64,000 nt of DNA, taken from positions 434,001 to 498,000 of the forward strand of contig CAKOWY010000001.1 in NCBI GenBank assembly GCA_934129895.1, given 5' to 3'. The notes beneath the pieces are model-generated. The model worked only from the letters and a program-made list of their open reading frames with translations, was not told the DNA's origin and ran no database searches. Positions 43,413-52,540 of this stretch are shown here, one piece after another. A program made the translations under genes and the position numbers. Source of the stretch: an uncultured Clostridia bacterium (GTDB lineage Bacteria > Bacillota > Clostridia > TANB77 > CAG-508). Within the stretch, counting starts at the first letter, position 1; each line of letters starts with the position of its first letter.

Positions 43413-44273
43413 TTAACCAATTTTATTATGTTTATATAAAGAAATTTGCCTTTTTGCCTGCTCATATCCGCATTTGTACATTTTTTCGCTACTTTGATAA
43501 TCTAATAATGATACTTTTTCCATGTTTATTGTAATTAAATTCTCAATTCCTTCCTTTTCATAATTAGCTAATTCTCTTTCTTGCAATTCTAATGCTCTTA
43601 CTGCAACATCAATCATATTATCACAACATCCTTTTGACGATGTTGTTTCAAAACAAATCGCTATAATTTCATCTGCTCCAATTTCTTTTAATGATTTCCA
43701 TGGAAGATTTTCTCTAACTCCTCCATCTATTAATTTCATATTGTTATATTCATAAGGTGTAAAAATAATAGGGAAACCACAACTTGCTCTTATTGCTTTA
43801 CAAACAGGTATGTCTGTAATATATTTTACATCATCAAATGTTTCCAATCTTTTTTCTACTGATGTTGCTATATATGTAGTTCCATCTTCTGCATCTACCA
43901 TAGATATATTAACTGGCATTTTTATTTGACTAATATTATATATTTTCTTTCTATTACACATTTCTCTCATATATTTCTCTATAGTTTTTCCACTGTTTAA
44001 TCCATTAATTATTATTTTTTTTTGGAAAATTAATCCATATAACAGTTTTAAAATATTTTTCCATTCAAAATATTTTATTTTTGGTGCAATTTTATTATAG
44101 TATTTCCACATTTCATCACTATTATATCCAATTGCATACATCACAGCAACAATACTTCCAGATGAAGCACCTGATACACAATCAAATTTTATATTTTCTT
44201 CTTCAAATGCTTTTAATGCTCCTATATGTGCAGCAATTTTTATCCCACCACCAGAAAAACATAATCCTTTCAT
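43413..44273 (-). CDS. Patatin-like phospholipase
   Basis: 286-residue serine hydrolase predicted to release fatty acids from lipids. The oxyanion loop CFSGGGIKIAAHIGAL is followed by the nucleophile elbow GASSGS (Gly-x-Ser-x-Gly) and the catalytic aspartate in the DGGVREN block, the standard Ser-Asp dyad. No signal peptide is visible, so it is probably cytoplasmic or peripheral. The start ATG follows AGGAGGAAATGCT. It stands alone upstream of ylxM. Confidence 0.92.
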   Translation of the reverse strand: MKGLCFSGGGIKIAAHIGALKAFEEENIKFDCVSGASSGSIVAVMYAIGYNSDEMWKYYNKIAPKIKYFEWKNILKLLYGLIFQKKIIINGLNSGKTIEKYMREMCNRKKIYNISQIKMPVNISMVDAEDGTTYIATSVEKRLETFDDVKYITDIPVCKAIRASCGFPIIFTPYEYNNMKLIDGGVRENLPWKSLKEIGADEIIAICFETTSSKGCCDNMIDVAVRALELQERELANYEKEGIENLITINMEKVSLLDYQSSEKMYKCGYEQAKRQISLYKHNKIG

Positions 44274-44349
44274 AGCATTTCCTCCTAAGCCATATTATGT
44301 TTTTTATTAAAAAAATGTGATAATTATATATTTTTATTTTATATACACA

Positions 44350-44388
44350 GAAAAAGAACATCATTTTATTACAAAACAATGTTCTTTC
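44350..44388 (-). terminator. Terminator of the MazG-like gene
   Basis: AAAGAACAT...ATGTTCTTT stem, extended by GTTTT/AAAA pairing, with TTTTTC after it on the minus strand, just past the stop at 44398. Confidence 0.78.
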
Positions 44389-44397
44389 TCTGCTTAA

Positions 44398-44697
44398 TTA
44401 CTTTTTATGCACATAATGACCTACACGGTTAATCTCACTTTCTCTCCTCTTATTGATTTGGACTTTCTTTTCGATCTCACTTTGAAGATCAATTCCGTTC
44501 AATTCGGCAATGCCAAGCAGAAAAATCCCCACATCAGCAAGTTCTTCAGGAAAAGTATCTAATCCTCTAAAATAAGCATCATACGCCTCTCCCATTTCAG
44601 CCATAAGATGACAGAATTCCTCGTTCATATCTTTCGTGTTGAAATTATGCCGTTTTTTATTTTCGACAATTTCTTTTTGCAATTCTTTTAAGGTCAT
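44398..44697 (-). CDS. MazG-like nucleotide pyrophosphohydrolase of foreign composition
   Basis: 99 residues from ATG 44697 (MTLKELQKEIVENKK), set by AAGGGGTG upstream and by the promoter position, which places the transcript start near 44741. An all-alpha NTP-PPase pattern: EEFCHLMAEMGEAYDAY gives the E-x2-E-type metal ligands, and EELADVGIFLLGIAELNGID gives the E-x2-D part. Such enzymes hydrolyse non-canonical NTPs to NMP. G+C is well above the surroundings (25 of 60 in one line counted by hand). C-ending codons are common, as in the 389-residue gene at 10349. Confidence 0.82.
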   Translation of the reverse strand: MTLKELQKEIVENKKRHNFNTKDMNEEFCHLMAEMGEAYDAYFRGLDTFPEELADVGIFLLGIAELNGIDLQSEIEKKVQINKRRESEINRVGHYVHKK

Positions 44698-44747
44698 AAA
44701 AGTACACCCCTTTTCAAACCACAGTGACCAATCCCACTTCTTTATGT

Positions 44748-44776
44748 AATTTATCACTTTCTTTTTTTAATGTCAA
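44748..44776 (-). promoter_or_regulatory. Promoter of the MazG-like gene
   Basis: TTGACA (44776-44771) and TAAATT (44753-44748) are 17 nt apart on the minus strand. The -35 lies 10 bases past the stop codon of the 41-residue gene. Confidence 0.65.
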
Positions 44777-44785
44777 TAAATTTTA

Positions 44786-44911
44786 TTATAATGCTACTAC
44801 TTTTATTCCTATTTTTATTAGTTCATAAATCATAAGAAAATTAGCTCCAGATAATACTACAAATGCACCTATTGCAAAAGAAAGCACTTTATGTTTTTTT
44901 AAAAACTTCAT
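44786..44911 (-). CDS. Small single-pass membrane protein, 41 residues
   Basis: Hand-translated: it begins MKFLKKHKVLSFAIGAFVVL and ends with IKIGIKVVAL. A basic N-terminus is followed by one hydrophobic helix (about 9-30). The start ATG at 44911 has GGGAGGTTTGTAA in front, a strong ribosome binding site. It is 102 nt downstream of uvrC on the same strand with no clear terminator between, so it may share that transcript. Function unknown. Confidence 0.68.
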   Translation of the reverse strand: MKFLKKHKVLSFAIGAFVVLSGANFLMIYELIKIGIKVVAL

Positions 44912-45012
44912 TTACAAACCTCCCTATATACTTGTCCTTAATATGTATATGTAAAATTTTTAAAAATATTCATAATTTGCTTTCCCTTTTCATCGCAATA
45001 TATTACAAAATT

Positions 45013-46806
45013 TTATTTATTTAATTGAGTTAATATATTTTTTGCCAATTCTTCATTTATTCCACTTACTTTTATAAGATCTTCAACTGAACTTTTTCTT
45101 ATTTTTTCAACACTTCCAAAATACTTTAATAAAGCTTTTTTCTTTATTTCACCAATTCCTTTAATATCATCTAACTCTGATTTAGTTATTGATTCATCTC
45201 TTAATTTTCTATGATATGTAATTGCTGTATCATGTACTTCATCTTGAAATTTTGTAATTAAATTCATTAAATTTTCTGATATTTCAAATTCTTGTCTTTG
45301 CTCATTTATTAATGCTCTTGTTTGGTGTTTATCATTTTTTACCATACCAAATACTGGTATATCTAGTTCTAATGATTTTACTGCTTGTTTTATTGCTCTT
45401 ATTTGTGTAATCCCTCCATCAGCAAATATTGCATCTGGCAATTTTCCAAAACCTGATGAATTATTATTTTCTATTGAGTGTTTTAATCTACGCGTTACAA
45501 CTTCTTGCATACATTTTGGATCATCTTGTGTTAAAACTGTTTTTATTTTAAACCTTCTTGACATATTTCTTTTTATTGTTCCATCAACCATTACACACAT
45601 TCCAGCAACCATATACTCACCAGAAATATTTGATATATCATAAGTTTCAATTTTTCTTGGTAATTTATCTAATCCTAATACTTCTTTTAATTCAGCTAAT
45701 GTTTCACTTCTATCTCTTTCTTTATTTTCAAGTGTAATTTTTGCGTTATTGTCAGCCATTTCCACAAATCTTAATTTTTCACCCTTTTTTGGAGATTTTA
45801 TTTCTACTTTTCTTCCCGCTTCTTTACTTAACCATTGTTCTATAGCCTGTTGATCTTCTAATTCTTCTCTTATCATTATTTTATTAGGTAAATTTTGACT
45901 ATCTATGTAATATTGCTTTATAAATCCTGAAATTATTTCCTTATCTTCCATCTCTCTTATGTCCTGAAAAAAGTAATGCTCTCTCCCTACCATTTTACTT
46001 CCTCTAACAAAAAATATCTCAACACATACTTCAATTTCTGATTTTGCAATTCCTATTACATCTATATTATTTTCTGTTATATTTGATACTTTTTGTTTTT
46101 CATTAACTCTTTGAATTGCAAGCATTCTATCTCTTATATATGCTGCTTGTTCAAAGTTCATCTTATTTGATTCTTCAATCATCTGTTTCTCAAGTTCTTT
46201 TAATACTTTGTCAACTTTCCCATCAAGAATATCTATAATTTCATCAATTTGCTTTTTATAATCTTCTTTTGAAACATATCCCATACATGGTCCCAAACAT
46301 CTATTTATGTGATAATTTAAACATGCTCTTGTTTCTGATCTAAAATTTTTACATTGTCTAATTTTATATTTTTGTTTTATAAAGTCAAGCATTTCCTTTG
46401 CTGCACCTGGATTTGCATAAGGTCCAAAGTATTTTGAACCATCATTTACAATTCTCCTTGTTATTGTTACATTTGGATAATCTGACTTTACATCTATTTT
46501 TATATATGGATATGTTTTATCGTCTTTTAATAATACATTAAATTTAGGTCTATTTTTCTTTATCAAATTACATTCTAATATTAATGCTTCTGCCTCATTA
46601 TCAACAACTATATACTCAAAATGGTCTATTAATGATACCATTCTTTTTATTCTTTCTGTTTTATCTGTTTTTCTAAAATATGATTTTACTCTTCTTTTTA
46701 GGTTAACAGCTTTTCCGACATATATTATTTTATCATCAACATCATGCATTATATATACACCAGGTTTATCTGGTAACATTTTTAACTGTTCTTCTATATT
46801 AAACAC
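45013..46806 (-). CDS. uvrC: UvrABC system protein C (excinuclease)
   Basis: Makes both incisions in nucleotide excision repair. It has 597 residues. The N-terminal GIY-YIG nuclease domain has PGVYIMHDVDDKIIYVGKA. A UVR domain (EKQMIEESNKMNFEQAAYIR) follows, then the RNase H-like 5' nuclease domain (ETYDISNISGEYMVAGM, then IFADGGITQIRA) and C-terminal helix-hairpin-helix motifs (DDIKGIGEIKKKALLKYFGS, with VSGINEELAKNI). The start is GTG 46806 behind AAGGAGAATAA. There is no obvious terminator after it. Confidence 0.97.
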   Translation of the reverse strand: MFNIEEQLKMLPDKPGVYIMHDVDDKIIYVGKAVNLKRRVKSYFRKTDKTERIKRMVSLIDHFEYIVVDNEAEALILECNLIKKNRPKFNVLLKDDKTYPYIKIDVKSDYPNVTITRRIVNDGSKYFGPYANPGAAKEMLDFIKQKYKIRQCKNFRSETRACLNYHINRCLGPCMGYVSKEDYKKQIDEIIDILDGKVDKVLKELEKQMIEESNKMNFEQAAYIRDRMLAIQRVNEKQKVSNITENNIDVIGIAKSEIEVCVEIFFVRGSKMVGREHYFFQDIREMEDKEIISGFIKQYYIDSQNLPNKIMIREELEDQQAIEQWLSKEAGRKVEIKSPKKGEKLRFVEMADNNAKITLENKERDRSETLAELKEVLGLDKLPRKIETYDISNISGEYMVAGMCVMVDGTIKRNMSRRFKIKTVLTQDDPKCMQEVVTRRLKHSIENNNSSGFGKLPDAIFADGGITQIRAIKQAVKSLELDIPVFGMVKNDKHQTRALINEQRQEFEISENLMNLITKFQDEVHDTAITYHRKLRDESITKSELDDIKGIGEIKKKALLKYFGSVEKIRKSSVEDLIKVSGINEELAKNILTQLNK

Positions 46807-46900
46807 ACTTATTCTCCTTTTTTCTTCTCATTCTCCCTCTTACAATAATACACTATTTAAGCAAATATATCAACATCTTTTCTATTTAAGAATTATTTTA

Positions 46901-46928
46901 TTGACATTTTTCTTTTTTATAGTAAAAT
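46901..46928 (+). promoter_or_regulatory. Promoter of the small export protein gene
   Basis: TTGACA and TAAAAT are 16 nt apart, 54 bases before the start codon. Confidence 0.65.
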
Positions 46929-46982
46929 GATATAGTACTAAAATTTAGTAATAAAAATATTATTAACAAAGGAGAAATTTAT

Positions 46983-47552
46983 ATGGCAAGTTTACCAATA
47001 GTTGTAAAATATTTAATTGTCTTTTTCATATCAATGGTTCCAATCGTAGAATTAAGAGGAGCTATTCCAATTGCTGAAAGTTTAAAATTAAGTATATCAT
47101 TATATTATCCAATAGCTATAATTGGAAATATGTTACCTGTACCAATTATATATTTATTTGCAAGAAAAGTTCTTGAATGGGGAAAAGATAAAAAGTTTAT
47201 AGGTAAATTTTTCACTTGGTGTTTAGAAAAAGGCGAAAAAGGTGGAGAAAAATTAAAAGCTTCTGCTGGCAATAGTGGAATATTTTGGGCTTTACTTTTA
47301 TTTGTTGGTATTCCTTTACCTGGCACAGGTGCATGGACAGGAACTCTTGCAGCAAGCTTTTTAAAACTTGATTTTAAAACAAGTATAACTGCTGTTGCTC
47401 TTGGTGTTATATTAGCAGGAATTATAATGTCATTAGGAAGTAAAATCGTAGCACTTCTAGGTTGGGCTGGAGTTATTGCAATTATTGCAGTTATTCTAGC
47501 AATAATTGTTGCTTCTATTATTATTAAGAAAAAATCTAAAAAACAAAATTAA
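46983..47552 (+). CDS. Small multidrug export-like membrane protein (COG2426 type)
   Basis: 189 residues with about four to five hydrophobic segments. The start region has IPIVELRGAIPIAESLKL, as in the COG2426 small export family, whose substrates are not firmly known. A central LLFVGIPLPGTGAWTGTLAA motif follows, then SLGSKIVALLGWAGVIAIIA and a Lys-rich C-terminus. The start ATG follows AAAGGAGAAATTT. Monocistronic between a promoter and a terminator. Confidence 0.82.
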   Translation: MASLPIVVKYLIVFFISMVPIVELRGAIPIAESLKLSISLYYPIAIIGNMLPVPIIYLFARKVLEWGKDKKFIGKFFTWCLEKGEKGGEKLKASAGNSGIFWALLLFVGIPLPGTGAWTGTLAASFLKLDFKTSITAVALGVILAGIIMSLGSKIVALLGWAGVIAIIAVILAIIVASIIIKKKSKKQN

Positions 47553-47556
47553 TTTT

Positions 47557-47581
47557 AAGCATCAATATTGATGCTTTTTTT
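47557..47581 (+). terminator. Terminator of the small export protein gene
   Basis: AAGCATCA/TGATGCTT stem with loop ATAT, then a T-run. Confidence 0.9.
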
Positions 47582-47633
47582 ATTATGTTTACATATTATA
47601 ACATAAAGATATTTTTGGATTGGAGATATTTTT

Positions 47634-48188
47634 ATGTTATTAAATTGTATTTTATTGGCTCTTTCTGTCAGTATAGACTCTCTTGGAATTGGAATTTCTT
47701 ATGGAATAAAACATACCAAAATTTCAAAAACAAGTAATTTTATATTATTTATTATTTCATTTCTTATGACAAGTTTTTCAATTTTTATTGGCAATACTAT
47801 TTCTTCTTTATTTTCAGAGAAACTTTCTATAATAATTGGCTCACTTCTTCTAATATTTCTAGGTTTTTATGGAATTTACAAAAATTATTCTAATAAAACA
47901 ATAGATTATGATTTTAATCATTCAAATATAATTGATAAAAAAGAAGCTATTTTTTTAGGATTAGCTTTATCTATAGATTCATTTTGTGTTGGACTTGGAA
48001 GTGGTATAATTGGAACAAATGATATTTTACTGCCAATTTTAGTTTCAGTATTTCAATTATTTTTTATAAATTGCAGTGCTAATATTGCTAACTTATTATT
48101 ATCAAAATTTAACATTTCTGACATTATACTTTCTTATATATCATCTTTTGCTATTATTTTATTAGGCATCTTGAAAATTTTGTTTTAA
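47634..48188 (+). CDS. YtaF/MntP-like membrane protein (copy 1)
   Basis: 184 residues, about six transmembrane helices in two similar halves. Repeated acidic-Ser motifs ALSVSIDSLGIGISYG and ALSIDSFCVGLGSG are typical of the sporulation protein YtaF and the manganese exporter MntP. A central loop DYDFNHSNIIDKKEAI follows. The start ATG follows TTGGAGATATTTTT. It is paired with a close paralogue 82 nt downstream. Whether it transports manganese cannot be told from sequence. Confidence 0.82.
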   Translation: MLLNCILLALSVSIDSLGIGISYGIKHTKISKTSNFILFIISFLMTSFSIFIGNTISSLFSEKLSIIIGSLLLIFLGFYGIYKNYSNKTIDYDFNHSNIIDKKEAIFLGLALSIDSFCVGLGSGIIGTNDILLPILVSVFQLFFINCSANIANLLLSKFNISDIILSYISSFAIILLGILKILF

Positions 48189-48270
48189 TTTGTCACATTT
48201 TATCTAATTATACATATTATTATATAAGATAGACTATCAATTTGATTGTCAGAAAGGATTCTATTTTATT

Positions 48271-48816
48271 ATGATAAGCTGTATATTACTTGCTATCTCT
48301 GTTAGTATAGATGCTTTAACACTTGGAATTACATACGGTATAAAGCACTCTAGAATTACTAAAATTAGCAATTTAATTGTTTTCTCAATTGCATTTGTTT
48401 CAACATCATTGGCAATTTTTCTTGGTAAACATATTTCAAGATTATTTTCACCATCTGTTGCAACATTTATTGGTTCTGCTTTATTAATTTTACTTGGAAT
48501 ATATTCTATTTATAAAAGTTTTAATAAAAATACAGAAGATTATGATTTAGATCATTCAAATTCTATTGATAAAAATGAAGCTATCTTATTAGCATTAGCA
48601 GTTTCAACTGATGCTAGCTGTGTTGGACTTAGTTGTGGAATAATTGGTATAACTGGATTTCTTTACCCTTTTTTTGCTGCATTATTCCATACCATATTCA
48701 TAAATTGTGGTAATATAATTGCTTTTTATGCTAGCAAAAAAATAAATATTTCAGACAAATATTTATCTATTTTTTCTGGAATTGTTTTAATTTTAATTGG
48801 CTTAATAAGGTTATAA
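48271..48816 (+). CDS. YtaF/MntP-like membrane protein (copy 2)
   Basis: 181 residues, a tandem paralogue of the preceding gene with the same architecture. AISVSIDALTLGITYG and ALAVSTDASCVGLSCG match the two half-motifs, and the loop DYDLDHSNSIDKNEAI is nearly identical in pattern. In the second half Ser-Thr-Asp replaces Ser-Ile-Asp. The start ATG follows AGAAAGGATTCTATTTTATT. Probably the product of a local duplication; both copies look intact. Confidence 0.82.
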   Translation: MISCILLAISVSIDALTLGITYGIKHSRITKISNLIVFSIAFVSTSLAIFLGKHISRLFSPSVATFIGSALLILLGIYSIYKSFNKNTEDYDLDHSNSIDKNEAILLALAVSTDASCVGLSCGIIGITGFLYPFFAALFHTIFINCGNIIAFYASKKINISDKYLSIFSGIVLILIGLIRL

Positions 48817-48820
48817 ATAA

Positions 48821-48856
48821 AAAAGAGACTACTATATAGTCTCTTTTAATTTTTAT
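48821..48856. terminator. Bidirectional terminator between ytaF-like copy 2 and smc
   Basis: AAAAGAGACTA/TAGTCTCTTTT stem with a short loop and AATTTTT after it. It reaches the smc stop codon and serves both convergent units. Confidence 0.88.
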
Positions 48857-51800
48857 GCTTCTTTTAATTTCATTGATAATAATTTTGAAATACCCTTTTC
48901 TTCCATTGTAACACCATAAATAGTATCAGCAGCTTCCATTGTTCCTTTTCTATGTGTAATTACTAAAAATTGAGTATCTTTAGCAAATTTCTTTAAATAT
49001 TCAGCATATCTATAAACATTAACATCATCAAGTGCTGCTTCAATTTCATCAAGTACACAGAATGGTGCTGGATTTATTTTCAATATTGCAAATAATAATG
49101 CAATAGCTGTAAATGCTCTTTCTCCACCTGAAAGTAATAACATACTTTGAAGTTTCTTTCCTGGTGGTTGTGCATTTATTTCTATTCCACTTTCGAGAAT
49201 ATTGTTTTCATCTGTTAACGAAACTTCTGCCATTCCTCCACCAAATAATTCTTTAAATACTTCTCCAAAGTTCTTATTAATAATTTCAAATTTTTCTTTA
49301 AACTGTGTTTTCATAACATCTAGCATTTCAGCAATTACTTTATTAAGTTTTGCCATAGTACTTTCTAAGTCTAATCTTTGTTCACACATAAAATCATATC
49401 TTTGTTTTAAATTCTTGTATTCTTCAATAGAATCAACATTTACACTACCCAATTCTCTTATATCTGTACGTAAATTATTTACTTTTCTTTGTGTTAATTG
49501 TACATTTTCTGGCATTGGATAATTTCCTGCATTATTAGGAGTTAATTCATATTCCTCCCACATCTTATTTATAATTTCTGTTATATCTTCTTCTATTTTT
49601 GATTTTTTTACTTCTAATTTTGTAACTTGTGCTTTCAAATCTTCAATTACTTTAAATTCATCAGTTTGTTCGTCTTCTTTTTTAGTTAACTTTTCATTTT
49701 TTGAAACTCTATCTTTTTTCAATTTTTCGATATTTTCACCACTATTAGAAACTTGAAATTTTATTTCTTCTATTTGCTTTTTTGTTTCTTCTATTTGTTT
49801 TTCAAGTTCAATATTTTCTTTTTCATCTTTTTCTATTTGTGCTTTCTTAATTTCCACATTCTTTGTATGTGTTTCAATTTCTTTATTTATCATTTCTGAC
49901 ATTTCTTCAATTGACATTTCGCTTTCATTAAATGATGAAACTGATATTTTTAAGTCTGTAATATCTTCATTTAAATTATCTATATATGTTTGACTATCTT
50001 TATTTGAATTTGCAAATTCATCTATAATTGATTGTTTTTCTTCATTTTCTTTAGAAATTTTAGACATTTCTTGCTCATCCAATTCTTTTGAATTTAACAA
50101 TTCTTTTTTATTTTCTTCTGACTTTAAAACTTCTTCTTTTTGCTTATTTATTCTATCTCTTATTGTTTGAATATTTTCATCTATTGATTCAACTCTTTGT
50201 TTTTCTGTTGCATAAGATATTTCAATTTCTTGTAATTGTTTTTCTAAATGTTCTGCTTCTTCTAATACATCTTCTGATGAATCTTCATATTCTTCTTTTG
50301 ATTTTTCTAATTTTGAAATTTTAGTTTTTATATCATTAATTTCTTTACTCAATTCTTCAATTTCTTTGCTTCTACCTAAAATATTAACTGTTTTTTTAGC
50401 AACTGATCCACCAGTTATTGCTCCAGATGGATTTATTACATCTCCTTCTAGTGTAATTATTCTAAATGAATAATTATTTTCTTTTGAAAGTTTTATTGCA
50501 TTTTGCATATTGTCAACAATAACTGTTCTACCTAATAAATTTAATACAATTTGCTCATATTTTTTATCAAATTTTATTAAATCACAAGCAATTCCAATTA
50601 CTCCATCTTTTTTGCCTTTTATATTATCTAATTTTTTTCCTTTTACAGATGTAATTGGTAAGAATGAAGCTCTTCCTAAATTATTTACACGTAAATGTTC
50701 AATTAATTTTTTTGCATCTTCCTCAGTTTCTGTAACAATATTCTGTAAGCTTGCTCCTAGACACATCTCAATTGCAGTTTGATATTCTTTTGGAACATCT
50801 ATAACATTTGCTAAAACACCATGCATACCTTTGCCGAGTTCTTTGGCTTTTTCACAATCTATTAATAATGATTTTACACTTTTTATATAACCTTCTTTTT
50901 CTTTTTCAGTTTCCACAAGAAAATTATATCTTGATGTTTTCATTCTCATTTCATTTGTTAAATTAGCAATTTGAATTTCAAATTCTTTAATTTTTGTAGT
51001 AATTTCATTTTTTTGTTTTCTTATTTCTTCAATCTTTTTTAAAATATTATTTCTATTTGATTCAGTTTCATTAAATTCTCTTGCTATGTCTTCTTTTTTT
51101 ATTCTAATTCTATCAATTTCAAGTGTTTGTGATGATATTTCTTGATTTAATTGATTTTTTCTCTTCTCTAAATTTTCTATATTAGCTTGTTTTTTACTTA
51201 TTTCTGCTTGTAATTCATATTTTCTGTCTGTGTTTTTTTCTATAATCTTTTTTATTTCTTCCATTTCAAGTTCTTTTGAACTTAATTTTGCAGTTAACTT
51301 TGCTAATTCTTCTTCTTTTTCTTTTAATTCATTTTCAAATTTTGCTTTATTTTCTTTTAAATTACTTTTTCTAGATTCTTTTTGCTCTATATCACTTTTT
51401 AAACTAGCAATTTTTTCTTGTAATTCAGATATTTCTATTTTATTTCTTTCAGCAATTTCTTTATTACTTTGAATTTTTGCTTCAGCTACATTGATATTAG
51501 AATTACATTGTTCTATTTTCTTTTGACTCTCAAAACCAATATTTTGCATTTCTTCAATTTTTGTTGTTATTTCATCAATTTCATCTTTCAATTCTTCTTT
51601 TAGGATTTTTATTTTTTCAAGTTTTCCTTCCTCTTGATTCAATGTTGATTTCATTATATCTTCATCTTGAGCAAGTGCTTCTAAATCTTTTTTATATTTA
51701 TCAATATTATATATAAATAACCCTATTTCTATATTTTTTAATTCTTCTTTCAAGTTCAAATATTTTTTGGCTTTATCTGATTGAAGTTGTAATGGTTCTA

Positions 51801-52404
51801 AATTTCCTTCTATTTCTATTATAATATCATTTATTCTTAATAAATTAAGTTTTGTTTGCTCTAATTTTTTCTCTGTTTCTTCTTTTCTTGCTCTATATTT
51901 TACTATTCCTGCTGCTTCTTCAAATATATGTCTTCTATCTTCTGATTTGTTACTTAATATTTCATCTACTTTTCCTTGTCCTATTATTGAATATCCATCT
52001 CTTCCTATTCCTGTATCCATAAATAGTTCAATAACGTCTTTTAATCTACATGCTGTTTTATTTATATAATACCCTGTTTCTCCGCTTCTGTAAATTTTTC
52101 TTGTAATTGTTACTTCTGAAAATTCAATTGGAAGTGCTCCATCAGTATTGTCAAATACTAATGATGCTTCTGCAAAACCTAATGATTTTCTATTTTGTGT
52201 TCCTGCAAATATTATATCTTGGGTTTTACTTCCTCTTAATGATTTCATACTTTGTTCCCCAAGTATCCATCTTATAGCATCTGATATATTACTTTTTCCT
52301 GATCCATTTGGTCCTATTACCCCTGTTATTCCAGGTCTAAATTCTAATATTGTTTTATCTGCAAATGATTTGAATCCTTGCATTTCTAGTCTTTTTAAAT
52401 ACAT
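48853..52404 (-). CDS. smc: Chromosome segregation protein SMC
   Basis: Condensin ATPase that organises and segregates the chromosome with ScpA/ScpB. It has 1183 residues. N-terminal Walker A GPNGSGKSNISDAIRWILG. Two long coiled-coil arms (about 170-500 and 670-1010) surround the hinge (KGMHGVLANVIDVPKEYQ, then GRASFLPI and ITGGSVAKKT). C-terminal signature LLSGGERAFTAIALLFA, and Walker B CVLDEIEAALDDVNVYRYA. The start ATG follows AAAGGTGAAAAAAC. It diverges from nth. ftsY, which often follows smc, is not here. Confidence 0.98.
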   Translation of the reverse strand: MYLKRLEMQGFKSFADKTILEFRPGITGVIGPNGSGKSNISDAIRWILGEQSMKSLRGSKTQDIIFAGTQNRKSLGFAEASLVFDNTDGALPIEFSEVTITRKIYRSGETGYYINKTACRLKDVIELFMDTGIGRDGYSIIGQGKVDEILSNKSEDRRHIFEEAAGIVKYRARKEETEKKLEQTKLNLLRINDIIIEIEGNLEPLQLQSDKAKKYLNLKEELKNIEIGLFIYNIDKYKKDLEALAQDEDIMKSTLNQEEGKLEKIKILKEELKDEIDEITTKIEEMQNIGFESQKKIEQCNSNINVAEAKIQSNKEIAERNKIEISELQEKIASLKSDIEQKESRKSNLKENKAKFENELKEKEEELAKLTAKLSSKELEMEEIKKIIEKNTDRKYELQAEISKKQANIENLEKRKNQLNQEISSQTLEIDRIRIKKEDIAREFNETESNRNNILKKIEEIRKQKNEITTKIKEFEIQIANLTNEMRMKTSRYNFLVETEKEKEGYIKSVKSLLIDCEKAKELGKGMHGVLANVIDVPKEYQTAIEMCLGASLQNIVTETEEDAKKLIEHLRVNNLGRASFLPITSVKGKKLDNIKGKKDGVIGIACDLIKFDKKYEQIVLNLLGRTVIVDNMQNAIKLSKENNYSFRIITLEGDVINPSGAITGGSVAKKTVNILGRSKEIEELSKEINDIKTKISKLEKSKEEYEDSSEDVLEEAEHLEKQLQEIEISYATEKQRVESIDENIQTIRDRINKQKEEVLKSEENKKELLNSKELDEQEMSKISKENEEKQSIIDEFANSNKDSQTYIDNLNEDITDLKISVSSFNESEMSIEEMSEMINKEIETHTKNVEIKKAQIEKDEKENIELEKQIEETKKQIEEIKFQVSNSGENIEKLKKDRVSKNEKLTKKEDEQTDEFKVIEDLKAQVTKLEVKKSKIEEDITEIINKMWEEYELTPNNAGNYPMPENVQLTQRKVNNLRTDIRELGSVNVDSIEEYKNLKQRYDFMCEQRLDLESTMAKLNKVIAEMLDVMKTQFKEKFEIINKNFGEVFKELFGGGMAEVSLTDENNILESGIEINAQPPGKKLQSMLLLSGGERAFTAIALLFAILKINPAPFCVLDEIEAALDDVNVYRYAEYLKKFAKDTQFLVITHRKGTMEAADTIYGVTMEEKGISKLLSMKLKEA

Positions 52405-52435
52405 GTTTTTTCACCTTTGTTTTTTCGTTTTTTTT

Positions 52436-52464
52436 ATTATAACAATTTTCGAAAAATATTTCAA
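52436..52464 (-). promoter_or_regulatory. Promoter of smc
   Basis: TTGAAA (52464-52459) and TATAAT (52441-52436) are 17 nt apart on the minus strand, about 32 nt before the start codon. Confidence 0.72.
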
Positions 52465-52479
52465 CAACAAAATAAAATC

Positions 52480-52507
52480 TTGTTTCTTATAGTTTTTATG
52501 TTATAAT
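52480..52507 (+). promoter_or_regulatory. Promoter of nth-asnB
   Basis: TTGTTT and TATAAT are 16 nt apart, divergent from the smc promoter. Confidence 0.55.
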
Positions 52508-52540
52508 TGTTATAGTAATTTTAGGGAGGATTTTTATTTT

